DNA from: Paragordius varius
Lineage: Eukaryota; Nematomorpha
Direction of reading: 5' to 3'
Assembly: GCA_964247055.1 (NCBI GenBank)
Contig: OZ176058.1
Coordinates: 186,001-250,000 of the forward strand
DNA length: 64,000 bases
The translations under genes and the position numbers were made by a program. Shown piece by piece: positions 28,186 through 60,550 of this stretch. How positions within the stretch are numbered: the stretch's first letter is position 1; the number at the start of each line of letters is the position of its first letter. The notes below the pieces were generated by a model. The model was not told the DNA's origin and searched no databases. It saw only the letters and a list, made by a program, of their open reading frames with translations.

Positions 28186-29473
28186 TTATAATAAAATTTG
28201 ATTATATATAAATAGTATATTAAAACTTTTCATATTTTTATTTTTTTTGATTTATTATTTAATTATTTATTTTTAAATATTCTCAAAAAATTTTAATAAA
28301 AAGATTTTTTTAATTTTTTAAAATTTAAACATTTAATATATTAAATAATTTTATACATTTTATAAATAATTTTTTAATTAATTTATTTGAAATATTTTAA
28401 TTTTAATAAAATATTATTATTTTTTTGTTTTTTTTTATATAATTAAAAAATAATTTTATACATTTCAAATAATTTTTTAATGTTTATATTTATTTTAAAT
28501 ATTTTCTTATAAATTATTTATATTTATTAATTTTTTATATCATTTTATAAATTTTTAAATAAAAATTTTTTTCAATTTAAAAAATTAAAAATAAATATTC
28601 ACCTGAAAAAACTAATTTTTGTCCGGCAACTGGGAATTCGGCGCCAAATTCCTTCTCAATTTTTTGTTTTAAGATTTGAACCTAAAAATATAAATAATTT
28701 AATTTTTTAAAAATTTAAAAATTTAATATTTTAATAAATTAATTAAGATGTTTAAAATAATTAAAAAATATTAATAACCTTAAGGAATATTTATATATTT
28801 AAATAAAAAAATTTAATTTTAAATTTACATAAAAATGGTAAGAATTTTGATAATTCTAAAAAAATAAAATTAATATTGTTTATATAAAAAATTTAAATAA
28901 AAAAGTTAATATAAAATGTTAATTTAACATGATAGATTAAATAAAAATATTCAAGTTTGAAAAAATATATCAATTAAAGTAAATAAGTTTTAAAAAATTA
29001 AAATATATATAAAATATAAAAACTTATTTAAAATGTTTGAACAGGTAATATTGCTAAGAAAACGATTTCATATATAATTTGGATATAAAAAAGCTTCTAA
29101 AAATTTAAAAAAACTTTTAAAAATAAAATTTATTAAACATATTTAATATTTAATAACTTTTTTAAAAAAAATAAGATTTATACAAAATATTATTAAAAAA
29201 ATGTTTAAATAATTAATAAAATCTATAATTTAGAAATAAAAAATTTTTAAAAAAAGCTTATTATAAAACTAAAAAAGCATATTTCAACATATTTAATTAG
29301 TAAAGGCTTAAAAGCTTTTAAAAATAAAATTTATTAATCATATTTAATTTTTATAAAACTTTTTTTTCAAAAAATATAAATATATAATTTATTCTAAAAT
29401 AATTTACTGTATCTTGAGGTTCGGCTTCCACATTGTAAACTTTGTTTGAAATTGTTTTGATGGTTAATTTCAT
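15866..29473 (-). CDS. RAD23: UV excision repair protein RAD23
   Basis: Shuttle factor that carries ubiquitinated proteins to the proteasome and stabilises XPC in nucleotide excision repair (family knowledge). Ten exons in transcript order: 29473-29408, 28681-28603, 25097-24908, 24365-24286, 23899-23727, 21119-20960, 19227-19103, 18241-18139, 17244-17171, 15982-15866. All phases join to 388 codons plus stop, against 363 and 409 residues for human RAD23A and RAD23B. Order: ubiquitin-like domain (residues 1-78, MKLTIKT to [10 protein letters not shown]), Ser/Thr-Ala-Asp linker, UBA1 (about 155-196, [20 protein letters not shown]), acidic linker, XPC-binding domain (about 252-310, [14 protein letters not shown] and FIQMLNEP), UBA2 (about 345-385, [20 protein letters not shown]). 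Complete and probably functional. Four of its introns carry exon-edge echo arrays. Confidence 0.96.
15983..17170 (-). repeat. RAD23 last intron with one acceptor-edge echo
   Basis: The start of the last exon is copied once at about 16,290-16,340 (plus strand: TAGGCTTGGACTACAAGAGC, then TTCGGGAAATCCCATGGC and the acceptor). About 50 exon bases are kept with a few changes, including the conserved MGFPEAL codons. The rest of the intron is A/T-only. Confidence 0.85.
17245..18138 (-). other. RAD23 intron 8, A/T-only
   Basis: About 0.9 kb of A/T-rich sequence. I see no exon echo, no CAGCTG and no element here. Confidence 0.7.
18242..19102 (-). repeat. RAD23 intron 7: donor-edge echoes of the XPC-binding exon
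   Basis: The exon end (plus strand CTTACTTGAAGTAATTCGGG, then GTTCTGAGCGCCCAGCTGTT) is echoed near 18,410-18,440, 18,553-18,605, 18,695-18,735 and, shortened, 19,010-19,040. The copies keep the GTAAGG donor and the following GAATAAACAGCTGT in several cases. Period about 150 bases. Confidence 0.85.
19103..19227 (-). other. RAD23: RAD23 exon 7, XPC-binding (STI1-like) domain
   Basis: Encodes [20 protein letters not shown], then [20 protein letters not shown]. This is the classic helical domain that binds XPC, completed by FIQMLNEP from exon 8 (18,139-18,241). Confidence 0.93.
19228..20959 (-). repeat. RAD23 intron 6: CATATG cluster and donor-edge echoes
   Basis: At 19,235-19,440 the sequence is packed with CATATG palindromes plus one ACATGTGT. 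From about 19,690 to 20,950 repeats of 120-250 bases echo the donor edge of exon 20960-21119 (plus strand AAACCAGTTTCTACATCATC, then TACTGG): near 19,810, 20,100, 20,420, 20,583 and 20,828. Each is flanked by a CAGCTGTTTT...AACAGCTGATTT pair of opposed sites. Confidence 0.85.
21120..22180 (-). repeat. RAD23 intron 5, first part: acceptor-edge echoes
   Basis: The start of exon 20960-21119 (plus strand ATCAGCTGATGTCTGAGTCG, then CCGCCAAAGAGTCCACGAGG and GATGGTGGAATTCCC) is echoed at about 21,265-21,315, 21,375-21,435, 21,845-21,905, 22,020-22,045 and 22,135-22,170. The copy at 21,375 is nearly perfect over about 60 bases, including the acceptor side. A family B element interrupts the array at 21,491-21,725. 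Confidence 0.9.
21491..21725. mobile_element. Family B palindromic element, intact ends
   Basis: Begins TACCATTTACAATTCAAATT with CACCCTT and ends with the inverted match AGGGTGAATTTGAATTGTAA with ATGGTA, about 235 bases in all. The flanks are TATA-like on both sides, compatible with a TA-type target duplication. No coding capacity. Other copies: 4,885, 31,042, 34,271, 60,551 and 62,400. Confidence 0.8.
22181..23726 (-). repeat. RAD23 intron 5, second part: short-period array of the UBA1 exon donor edge
   Basis: About 1.5 kb built from units of 30-60 bases of the type TTTTATAGATACTTACATTA ATTTCAAA. The full donor edge (ACTTACAGTAACCAAGTATT, then CAACATTT) occurs near 22,266, 22,508, 22,612, 22,755, 23,010, 23,268 and 23,450 before the true edge at 23,715. 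Here the echo has condensed into a satellite-like array. CAGCTG is absent from it. Confidence 0.9.
23727..23899 (-). other. RAD23: RAD23 exon 5, UBA1 domain
   Basis: Encodes the first ubiquitin-associated domain ([20 protein letters not shown], then [16 protein letters not shown]). The acceptor itself is ACAG|CTGAT, so a CAGCTG palindrome spans the splice junction. Confidence 0.93.
23900..24907 (-). other. RAD23 introns 3 and 4 flanking exon 24286-24365
   Basis: Two A/T-only introns (23,900-24,285 and 24,366-24,907) with a single CAGCTG at about 24,740 and no clear exon echo. The short exon between them encodes a Ser/Thr/Lys/Asp linker ([16 protein letters not shown]). Confidence 0.7.
25098..27115 (-). 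repeat. RAD23 intron 2: seven acceptor-edge echoes with recursive-splice form
   Basis: The 5' edge of exon 24908-25097 is echoed at about 25,347-25,398, 25,735-25,778, 26,112-26,155, 26,322-26,367, 26,672-26,716, 26,879-26,921 and, degraded, 27,063-27,108. The plus strand reads GTGACGTCATCTTTTAAAAC TTTACCTG; on the coding strand each is CAG|GTAAAGTTTTAAAAGATG. Six of the seven keep CAG|GTAAAG intact, an acceptor directly followed by a donor consensus. Spacing is 190-400 bases. Most copies share ATTCTGACAGGGTGACGTCA in place of the exon's ATTCTTCAAGAGTGACGTCA, so they descend from one another rather than each from the exon. Confidence 0.93.
27116..28602 (-). other. RAD23 intron 2, upstream part
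   Basis: About 1.5 kb of A/T-only sequence with a TA microsatellite at about 28,143-28,180. No echo, element or coding signal seen. Confidence 0.7.
28603..29473 (-). other. RAD23: RAD23 exons 1-2, start of the ubiquitin-like domain
   Basis: The ATG at 29,473 opens [20 protein letters not shown], and exon 2 continues [20 protein letters not shown] then QKLVFSG, matching the ubiquitin-like fold through its central helix. Starting at this ATG reproduces the N-terminus of the family exactly, so no upstream coding exon is needed. The intervening intron (28,682-29,407) is A/T-only with nothing recognisable. Confidence 0.9.
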
Positions 29474-29990
29474 GGTTCAACTCAAATATGAAGCGTGTTT
29501 TACTTTAAAAAGTTAAAACACATGTGGTAAATTATTATAATATTTAAATTATAAAACTGAAATAAATATTTTTATCTGTTTTTACTTTAAATATATATAT
29601 TATAATATTATTATTTTAGCGAATATTACTATAGTGTTTATAATTAATTTTTATAATAGGATTTTTAAAGGTTAAAACACATGTAAAATTTCAAATTTAT
29701 ATTAACATGTAAAATTATTAAACTATTTTAATTTATATAAAAAATTATTTAGATATTACTATTTTTGCAAATATTATATAGTGTTTATAATTAAAATCTG
29801 ATTAATTTGGTTTGTTGTTAAAATCTTAGATATTGTTTAATATTACAATAAAACAGTAAAATCATAAAATTATTATCTGTTAAAATTATAAAATTAAAAT
29901 AAATTATCTATTTTATATAAAATATATAGTGTAACATTACTCTTTTAGCATTATAATATAATATAATAATTTTTAAATTATTCCTATAAG
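29474..29990. repeat. Direct repeats in the RAD23 5' flank
   Basis: Two to three diverged units of 150-190 bases: GGTTAAAACACATGTAAA-type sequence recurs near 29,506 and 29,670, and AATATTACTATAGTGTTTAT AATTA near 29,622, 29,770 and (weaker) 29,930. They lie just upstream of the RAD23 start codon, so they may include promoter or 5' untranslated sequence. Confidence 0.6.
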
Positions 29991-31041
29991 ATGGTTTTTT
30001 GTCGTTAAAGTATGAGATTTATATTAAAACTTTGATACAATACATTAATTTCAGTACCCCGATTCAAATATGGGTATTTGTAGAACCCAGGGGCCTGTTT
30101 AAAATCGAATACTTTTTCAAAATACGGAAATTTTAACAATTGCAAGAATTTGCACTTAAAAATTAATTAACTGATATAAAAAAGGATTATTATAAAAAAT
30201 TGATATTATTTTATGGAAACTCAAGGTTAATCAATATAATTTTATTAGTTAAATCTAAATATTGCAAAATGCACTTTTTTTATTTCGCTCAATGTTTGAT
30301 GTAATTTTACCTTTAATCCCAATTATAATGAAAGTTCAAAATTATAAAAAAAACTAAAATAGTAAATACAATTGTTCTATATAACAATGTATAGTAATAA
30401 ATTATTTGGTATATTTTAGAATTCTAATAATAACTATTAGAGATTCAAGATTATTCATTGCTGCTAAATTATTAGCCTTTATATCCATTATAAATGTTTT
30501 CACAGTATAATGTATAATGATATCCACCCTATTTCATGTTATAAAAATGATTTTAACCAGTTTAAAATTTAATTTTAAATTTATTTATACATTCTATTTT
30601 TAGGTTTATATCAATCTAAATTAGTTTTTTCCCAAAAATCTATAACTTATTTCAAAATTCGATATTGTTTAATTTAGTTTTTTCAAAAAACTATTTATTT
30701 TATTTCAAAATTCAATATTGTCTACAATTCCTGTAAACAAAAAACTCTCTGAAATCTCCCCTCCTCTACGATTACTAAAATAATTTAAACTATTTCTTTT
30801 GTTCTTTGGGTATATATAAAAGTCTTACCATTTGCAATCTACAGTATGTTTAAAAATCTAAATCCCTTTTTGATATGATTCCCACAAAAGGTAAAAACAA
30901 AAAAAAACAAATAATTTTTAAAGGAAACCCGTACATTCATTTGAACTGAAATATTTTATGTCCGATGAATTTTCTAGAATTAATCTCCTTAAAAGAAATT
31001 TATTATAACATGTAACTCAAAGTACAATGGTATTTAAGATA
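29991..31041. other. Intergenic sequence upstream of RAD23
   Basis: Mostly A/T-rich and unordered. A less A/T-rich stretch at about 30,055-30,110 (GTACCCCGATTCAAATATGG, AGAACCCAGGGGCCTG) has no open frame that I can interpret and no partner elsewhere in the window. Confidence 0.5.
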
Positions 31042-31320
31042 TACCATTTACAATTCAATTTCACCCTTAAATAATTCGAATTCATCCTTGAACAATTCAA
31101 ATTCACCCTCATATAAAATATATGTGTTTTTTAAAAATAAAAATTACCAATATTTTTATATATTTACAAAAATAAAATATTGTTTCAAATTATAATAATA
31201 CACTATAACATAAACATATATTTCATATTAATAATGAGTTATATTAGTTCGAAAATACATAATTTATTTTTAGGGTGAATTTGAATTGTTCAAGGGGGTG
31301 AATTTGAACTGTAAATGGTA
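31042..31320. mobile_element. Family B palindromic element with doubled terminal subrepeats
   Basis: TACCATTTACAATTCAATTT at the left and GAACTGTAAATGGTA at the right. Unlike the copy at 21,491, each end has extra AATTCAAATTCACCCTTGAA subunits (three at the left, two at the right), so the arms are partly amplified. Confidence 0.75.
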
Positions 31321-31867
31321 TATGTCTACGAGAAACAGTAAAATTTTATATTGTTTTCGGTTTTTTGTGGCTTTTGATTTACAAAAATTATTTAACGTTT
31401 TTTGCAATAATTTTATATCGAAAATGGCAAATTTTGCCCACATTTTCCCTTATATCAATTTTTTTTGTTGAAAGTTAAAGGCTTTATTTTAATAAATATT
31501 TTTATAAAGATAAACTATATTTAATTAAGATGGCAATATAATTATATTGGCTATACTAGATCTGCGTTAACCAACACACTCAAATAACTTCATGGAGTGG
31601 AATTTTTAAAGAAAAAACTGTTTAACAAATAATTTATATTAGATTTTAAATATAAAACTGTAAAAAAACTATTTATTTTAACATTTTTGGCTAGTTTATT
31701 GCAAAAATTTGCCAAGATTTCATTCAGAAAGTTTGTTTAAGAAACTCAAATTAAGGTATATTTTGTCAAATTTTATATTTGAAATTTCTCGTTGGAGGGC
31801 GACGTGTAGAACACCCCTGGGCTAGTTGATAATATCAAGAAAAGGGATTTTTAGTAAAAAAAATAAT

Positions 31868-32446
31868 ATTAATTAAAATTTAAAATGTCTTTATATTTTT
31901 ACATTCTGTCCGTATAAATCCAATTTTTAGTGCACTTACTATATTTTATATAGGAATATCAAGATTTAAAAAGTATGGTTGTCATTTAGATAGAAATGTT
32001 TGTCTTTATATTTTTACATTTTGTCTGTATAAATCCAATTTTTACTGTAATAAACTTGAATTGGTTCTACACATTTCAAATTTTATTAATGCCCCCCAAA
32101 ATAATTAAAAACAATATATTTAAAGAACAAAATTAACGGATTAAAATACAGTAATTTATAATCTAGATACAGTAAAAATTGAAATTATACGAAAAACAAA
32201 ATGAAGAAATATAATTTTTTTTTAAAGATAACCATACTTTTCTAAAACTTAATTTATCCTATAAACTTTAAATTAAAATCATAAAATACATAATTTATTG
32301 TGTTACAATTGACATTTCTATAGTATACTTTGTAGTGTAATACAATGAGTTATATTTATAAAAATTAAATTTAAAAAAGAATCGTTATTTTTTTAAAAAA
32401 ATCTCTTTATATTTTCCCGTTTTGTCCGTATAATTTCAACTTTTTT
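31868..32446. mobile_element. Family A copies (two right ends and one full element)
   Basis: Right ends at about 31,890-31,935 and 31,966-32,050 (TCTTTATATTTTTACATTTT, then GTCTGTATAAATCCAATTTT). A full element runs from TACAGTAAAAATTGAAATTA at 32,167 to TTTTGTCCGTATAATTTCAA at about 32,446. No genes. Confidence 0.65.
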
Positions 32447-32639
32447 GGATTTACATAATCTAAGCAAATTCCATTGAAAACGGATATTATTTAAAAGAAA
32501 CCATGTAAAAATTAAAAGACAACCATACCTTAAACCTTATTATTGTGTCTTATTAATGTAAATTGCAAATTAATTAGATATATATATTAAAATACTATTT
32601 TTAGTCAAAATCAACATCTTTTTAGTTGCGTTTACTTAA

Positions 32640-33095
32640 AAATGTGTTGCGTATGTTGAAAAAATGTTGTGTTTTTTTGAAAAAATGTTGTTTACTTTCA
32701 AAAGTGTTGCGTTTGAATTATAAAATTGTATCTTTAGTTAAATATATGCTTTTTTTAAAAAAAAATGCTGTCATTGGAAAAAATGATGTTTTTGCTTAAA
32801 ATGTTGCGTTTGATTGAAAAATTTTTGCTTTAAAAAGTGTTGTGTTTAATAAATGTTGAATTTTTTTGAAAAAAATTGCATTTCTTTGAAAAGGTGTTAC
32901 AATTAATTAAAATGTTGCACTTGCTTGAAAAAATGTTGCGTTTGCTTGAAATATTGTCTTTCCTTGAAAAATGTTGTTTTTGCTCAATAAAAATGTTTTT
33001 GCCTAAAAATAAAACGCTTGATTAAAAAAATATTGTTTTTGCTTAAAAAAGTGTTGCGTTTACCTAAAATGTTGCTTTTGTCTAAAAAAGGGTAT
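32640..33095. repeat. 21-base minisatellite
   Basis: About 20 degenerate copies of a unit close to TTGAAAAAATGTTGCGTTTG C, purest at 32,905-32,950. It is not open across its length in any frame. It lies between family A copies in the RAD23-ALT spacer. Confidence 0.85.
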
Positions 33096-34150
33096 TTTAT
33101 TAACTATTTTACGATTGTGATTAAATAATTTATATAGGATAATTCAAATTAAAAAAATTAAAACTGATTCCTTTTTAAAAAATATTTGACTTTTTATTTT
33201 TACGTTTTGTGTATAATTTTTACTGTATTAATAATTTTTGTAGGATAATTCAAGTTTAAATAAACAGTACAAATTATTATTTTTAAAAAATATTTGTCTT
33301 TATATTTTTACGTTTTGTCGGTATAATTTTCAAGTATGTATGGTTACTTACATTAAAAACTGAAATTATACGGACAAAACTCGTAAAAATATAAAGACAT
33401 ATATTTTTTTTAAAAGACCTTAACCATAGTTTTTGCAACATAAATTAATCCTAGTTAAATACTTAATTAAAAAAACCTAAAATATATAATTGATTATGTT
33501 ACCAATATACATCTCTATTTTATATAATTTGCAGTTTAAAACAATCATTTATATTTAAATTAATTTAAGATTTAAAAACTATGGTTGTTTAAAAAAAATA
33601 TTTTTCTTTAAATTTTTACATTTATTGTCCATAGAATTTCAATTTTAACTGTATTTACAAATTTAATTTAAAACAATCAATTTTATTGGTAATCCAAATT
33701 TAAAAAATTACAAATTAACTTTTAGAAAAAAATATTTATCTTTATAATTTTAAGTTTTGTCCATAGTTCAATTTTTACTGTATATATGAGATTAAACTTG
33801 TTCTTAATTAGATGTCCCATTTTTTCAATTTTGATAATATTATTTAATATTTTTTTAAGTATTCTGACTTTTTCTTAGTTTAATATAATGGGAATTAAAA
33901 ATTTATTTGGAACTGAAAATTCTTAAATCTTATTAGAGTTATATTTAATATACTTATACTTTTTAAGTATTTCCACTAATTTTTCTCGAATTTTTAATGA
34001 TAAAAAAACAATTTATTTAACATTTTATTACCTTTGGAAGGCGTACTTTAATTAATATCTACAGCTGTATAAAAATTAGATAGTGTAAAAATTGAAATTA
34101 TACTATCAAAACGTAAAATATAAAGACAAATTTTTTTCTCTATAGACCAT
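33096..34150. mobile_element. Family A copies in the RAD23-ALT spacer
   Basis: Right ends near 33,180-33,235 and 33,290-33,330, a full element at about 33,345-33,655 (TGAAATTATACGGACAAAAC at the left, TTGTCCATAGAATTTCAATT at the right), another right end at about 33,715-33,785, and a left end at 34,076-34,150. Confidence 0.6.
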
Positions 34151-34270
34151 CTCATATTTAAATCTTATTTTTAAATATTACTCATTATTCATGAAATAGT
34201 GATATATATCATTAAAACAATAAATTCTATATTTTAAAGTAACTAAAAAGGTTATATGAAAAAAATTAAG

Positions 34271-34550
34271 GTTATAACATTTACTATTCAAATTCACCCC
34301 CTTGAACAATTCATCCAAAAATTAAATTAAAAATTACTTATATTTTAATAGGTATTTTTGAAAAATAAAATTTTTCGTTTAAATTAAAAATTATATACTT
34401 GAAAAAATAATAAACTATGCGCCATATAGATATATTTCATATAAAATATAAGTTATATTAGTTCCCTAAAAACATATAATTTATTTTTAGGGTGAAATCA
34501 AATTGTTTAAGGGAGAATTTGAATTGTTTAAGGGTGAATTTATTATTGAA
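34271..34550. mobile_element. Family B palindromic element
   Basis: Left arm ACTATTCAAATTCACCCCCT, the interior shared with the other copies, and a right arm with two subunits (GAGAATTTGAATTGTTTAAG GGTGAATTT). The outermost ATGGTA terminus is lost on the right. Confidence 0.65.
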
Positions 34551-34739
34551 ATTTATATTTTAAAAATTAAATCAAACTAAAAAACTTAATAATTTTAAAT
34601 TTATTAATTTTTTTTAAATCCAATTTATTTGTGTGCACAAATGTAACATAAAATGATTGCCAATATCAATATAAAGTAAGTATGCGCAGGTGTGAGTACA
34701 AAATTATCATAAAATCATAAAAACAGGTGTGTTAAATAT

Positions 34740-35105
34740 AAAAATCAGCTGTTTAATATAAAATTATAAATTTCAATTGTAAATTAAATTAAGATGAATT
34801 ATAATTGAGAGTAGGTTTTATATAAATAAAACATTTTTGAATCAATTGTTTTTTTCAATATAAAATTTAAATTATAAATTCAATTAAATATATATATACA
34901 TGTTTTTAATTAAATCAGCTGTTTTATATAAAAATCATAATAAAAAGCATAATAAATTATAAATTTCCATTGTATATTAAATTAAGATATAATTGAGAAC
35001 CTATTTTATATAAATAAAACATTTTTGAATCAAATTTTCGTATGTAAAATTTAAATTATAAATTTATGATTTATAATGTTTTTTATTAAATCAGCTGGTT
35101 TACAG
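34740..35105. repeat. Two tandem units of about 180 bases downstream of ALT
   Basis: A unit starting at AAAATCAGCTGTTT is present at about 34,743-34,912 and again at 34,913-35,090. Both contain AATTAAGAT..TAATTGAGA and ATATAAATAAAACATTTTTG. Further CAGCTG sites at about 35,140, 35,292, 35,340 and 35,490 lead to the ALT stop. This may be 3' untranslated or downstream sequence expanded as at the NAGK end. Confidence 0.75.
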
Positions 35106-35559
35106 ATCATCAGGTCAAAAACATGTGTTAAATAAAAAATCAGCTGTGTTTTACAAAAGCATAAAAAAATTTATATAAAATATTTTTATTATAAATAATA
35201 ATATAATAGGATAACCGGTTTTTTAAAAAACATATTTCATAAAGTATTTTATTGTGTAATTAATGTTAACATTGGATTTATTAAATTAAATCAGCTGGTT
35301 ATAATTAATTAAATTATGGAAACATATTTTGATATTGTATCAGCTGTTTAATCTATACTATTGTATAAAATATCAATTTTTTTTAATATTTAGAATTAAT
35401 ATTTGTATAACCGGATTAAAGAAGAAAAACATTTTTTAAATAATTTTTTGATATTAAAAATAAAAACATATGGTTGTATAGCACAGCTGTTTTTACGTTA
35501 TAAATAAAATATAATTTATAATAATTTTTTAGTAAAATAAATTAAAGATAACATTCCAA

Positions 35560-35582
35560 TATTTATATAATATATATATATA

Positions 35583-35627
<45 letters not shown>

Positions 35628-35630
35628 TTA
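35560..35630. repeat. TA microsatellite next to the ALT 3' end
   Basis: Long runs of TA starting about 30 bases past the ALT stop on the minus strand. Similar TA runs lie at about 6,672-6,700, 9,128-9,160, 14,213-14,245, 25,825-25,885, 26,440-26,470, 28,143-28,180, 40,890-40,930, 43,098-43,128 and 56,050-56,072. Confidence 0.8.
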
Positions 35631-35661
35631 AATAATTTTTTAATAAAATATAAAAAAAAAA

Positions 35662-57306
<21,645 letters not shown>

Positions 57307-57754
57307 TAATTTGCTGACATTTTCTATAAAATAAAAACGCTTGAATTTTGACACAAATGCAAATTAGTCTTTTTCAAGATTTGTGTGGATATGTTTTGAT
57401 GTTTTCACTTTAGTTTTCTGTCAAAAAGTATAAAATATAAAAAAACTTGATTAATTAGTTAGATATGTTTCTAAACTTTTTGTTTTTCTGAGTATTTTTT
57501 ATTTCTTTAGGCGATCTTTGATGACATAAAATTATAATAGAAAAAATACGTCGATTCAAATAATGAATGTAGATGAAACAGTTGATATTTAAAAATTATT
57601 TTGTTGGAAATATTAAAATTTATTAACTTTTAGGATGTTTTTATAAGATTTATAATAAATTGACCTAAAAAATTGCTAAAGGCTTAAAATATTTCTCTTG
57701 TGGGTTTTTTTAAAGATTTCGGACTCTCTTAAATATACCCTTAAATATTTAATG

Positions 57755-58580
57755 GTTTATTACAATAAATATTGAACTATACGGACAAAACGCAAAAATA
57801 TAAAGACAAACATTTGTTATCGAAAAGACTTTTATACTTTTTAAAACATTAACTTTGTCTCATATTATATATACATTTGTAAAATATTGATTTGATTGTA
57901 TAAGTATTCAATTTCTATTATTTAAAACTATGAGTAATATTGAAATAAATCAAGATTTGAATAATAAGGTTCTTTTATTATCTGATAGGGCATTAAGGTA
58001 GTAACTTTGTAGATTTAAAAGTGAGCTACGCCTAAAATTTTTGCCCCCCCCCTTCCCCCAATAAAATCAGCTGTTTTTTGTTAAAATAATTGCAATTTTT
58101 TTAGATTTGCAATAATATCTCATATATATATATATATATGCTAGATTATTCCATCAAAATTATATTTTTGAAACAATGTTTAATCGATTAACAGGAGAAA
58201 AATACTTTATTTTTTTCAGATAGAATTATTTATTATTTATAGCTTGATTTTTTATTCGCTTAAAACCTAAATTAAAATAGTTGTTTGTTTTAGAATAATG
58301 AAATTATACCATGGACTAAATCTAAATATAAAGACAAAAAACTTTTTTTAAAAACAACCATTTTTTTAATCCTTAATTAGTCCTATAAAAAAACATTTAA
58401 TTACAATCGTAAAATACATAATTGATTGTGTTACCAATTTAAATTTCTTTATTGTTTGAAGTTTAAGATAACGAGTAATGATAAAAAACATGGTTTAAAA
58501 AATATGGTTTTCTTTTAGAAAAAAATATTGGTCCTTATTTTTTTTACGTTTTTTCCGTATAATATTAAATTTTACACTAA
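57755..58580. mobile_element. Family A elements upstream of ALT
   Basis: A left end at about 57,765-57,850 (GAACTATACGGACAAAACGC AAAAATATAAAGACAAA) and a nearly full, diverged element at about 58,290-58,580. Between them lies an odd C-rich run at 58,043-58,060 followed by one of the few intergenic CAGCTG sites (58,067). Confidence 0.6.
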
Positions 58581-58860
58581 AAACAACTAAATTTTAAACA
58601 AAATGGATCATAAAAAATCTTGATTTCATAGACGAACAGATATTCCACTTAAACTAGAGGTAATGAAAATGTTTGCCCCAAATTATATATAAATTTATTA
58701 TATTTTTTCGATAAAAACTTTACTATAAAAGTCGAAAATTAAAATATATATTTTTTTTCTATTTGTACGCATTTCAGCTTAATTTTACTAAAATTCTAAA
58801 ATACAATGCATAATTCTCTCAATTTTTAATAAAATGTTTAAAAATGTTTTTTATATATTT

Positions 58861-59310
58861 TCACCATGTTGCAAATGACTAAATATGTTAAAGACCGACC
58901 ATATTCTAATTGATATATATTTTAAAAAGCTATTGAAAGAAACAATTCTATTAATTTAAGTTTTTATATACTTATTTCCAAATATTATATAAATATGCAA
59001 AAATATATCTAAATAAATTTAGTTTTGAATAAAAAATCTATATCAAACTAATTCGACGCCAATTTTGCAAAATATCGTGTTTAATTGATTCTAAAATTCT
59101 CCATTTTGCAAATGACTAAATATGTTAAACATATTCAAAATGATATATTTAATAAACTATTGGAAGAAACAACTCTTTTAATTAAAATATATACTTATTT
59201 CAAAATTACAATTATATAAATAAGCAAAAAAAAATCTAAATAAAATTTAGTTTTAATAAAATTCAAATTAATTTAACGCCATTTTTGCAAAATATCGTGT
59301 TTATTTGATT
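58861..59310. repeat. Diverged tandem duplication, unit of about 235 bases
   Basis: TTGCAAATGACTAAATATGT at about 58,870 and 59,107, AAGAAACAA(T/C)TCT near 58,938 and 59,165, and GCAAAATATCGTGTTTA near 59,073 and 59,288. Two copies in direct order, diverged by small changes and indels. No coding sequence in either. Confidence 0.85.
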
Positions 59311-60270
59311 TTGAGATTAAAATAAAGTTTACTTTTTTATTGAAATCAAATCTAACACTAATATAAATGGATTATAGTTTTTTATTTTTTTTTTCACACA
59401 TGTCATATTAGCTAAATATTTTTTGCGTTTTGCTTTTGAATAAAATATAATTTTATTTAAAATTTTAAAGATTTTTTTATATTTCGGTTCATTAAAGTTA
59501 TAAAAGTATATATTTTTTCCATATTTTTAATTTATGACATATTTTTTTAAAAAATATTTAATTTTTAACAGGTTTGGGGTACCCAAAGACCCTTTTTGAA
59601 TCCAAGGACTGAAATTTATACATTATAAATGTTAAAATATAATGAAGGCATTTTTTACAAAAAAGTTTTGTTGGAATAACCTACTAAATGTTAAAAATTT
59701 TAGAATAATATAAACATTTAGTTTTCAAAGAAAAACTTATTATTTTTGTTAAAAAAAATTTAATTTTTCTATTTACCACAAACGCAAAATCTTTCTTGGC
59801 CTATAAGGAAAACCCTAAAAGAATCAAAAAATATTTTGTAAAAAATATAATTTTATGTTAAACACGTATGTTTGAATATTTTTATTTCAAAAAAATAATT
59901 TTTCTAAATGTGTGTATTTCTGATTTTTCTCTATGGAACAATAATCTATAAAATAAAAGCAAAGAAAATAGACTTGAAATTCACAAAAGTTTAAATATAA
60001 GAATTGTAATATATATCAATATAAAAATTTACAATTTGCCATCTTAAAAAAGATATGAATTAAAAAATTGAAATCGTTGAAAATTGCAATAAAAATGTGA
60101 AATTATACCAAATAATATAAATTTGAAAATAATTAAGAAAAAAAGTGGGTATTTCCAGTTAAGAATCAATTAAAAAATAAATAATATTAACTTTAAATTG
60201 CTATTATATTTGCTTTATATCAAATTCGCTGGAGTTTATTTCTATTAACAATACTGATAAAAACATCCAT
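59311..60270. other. Unassigned intergenic sequence
   Basis: A/T-rich but less extreme than the introns. I see no exon-like island, echo or element here. A fragment at 59,570-59,610 (GGTTTGGGGTACCCAAAGAC) is the only less A/T-rich part and has no open frame. Confidence 0.45.
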
Positions 60271-60276
60271 AATATT

Positions 60277-60515
60277 AAATACAGTAAAAATTAAAATATT
60301 ATACCAAAGGACAAAACTTAAAAATAAAAAAGATCATTTTTTTTCTTAAAGACAACTAACCACACTTTTTAAATCTTGATTTTTTGAATAAAACTCATTG
60401 TTTTAAATAGCAAAGTGTGAAATAGAAATATATATATAATTAAACAATATCAATTTTATATTTAACAATCGTAAATACCTACCTAGCTTATAGACGAAAA
60501 TTAAAAAAGTATGGG
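60277..60515. mobile_element. Family A element
   Basis: Left end TACAGTAAAAATTAAAATAT with GGACAAAACTTAAAAAT; right side AAAGTATGGGGTTGTCTTTT. It ends abruptly beside the family B element that starts at 60,551, which may have inserted into it. Confidence 0.6.
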
Positions 60516-60550
60516 GTTGTCTTTTTAAAGAAAAAAATATGGTTGATATA

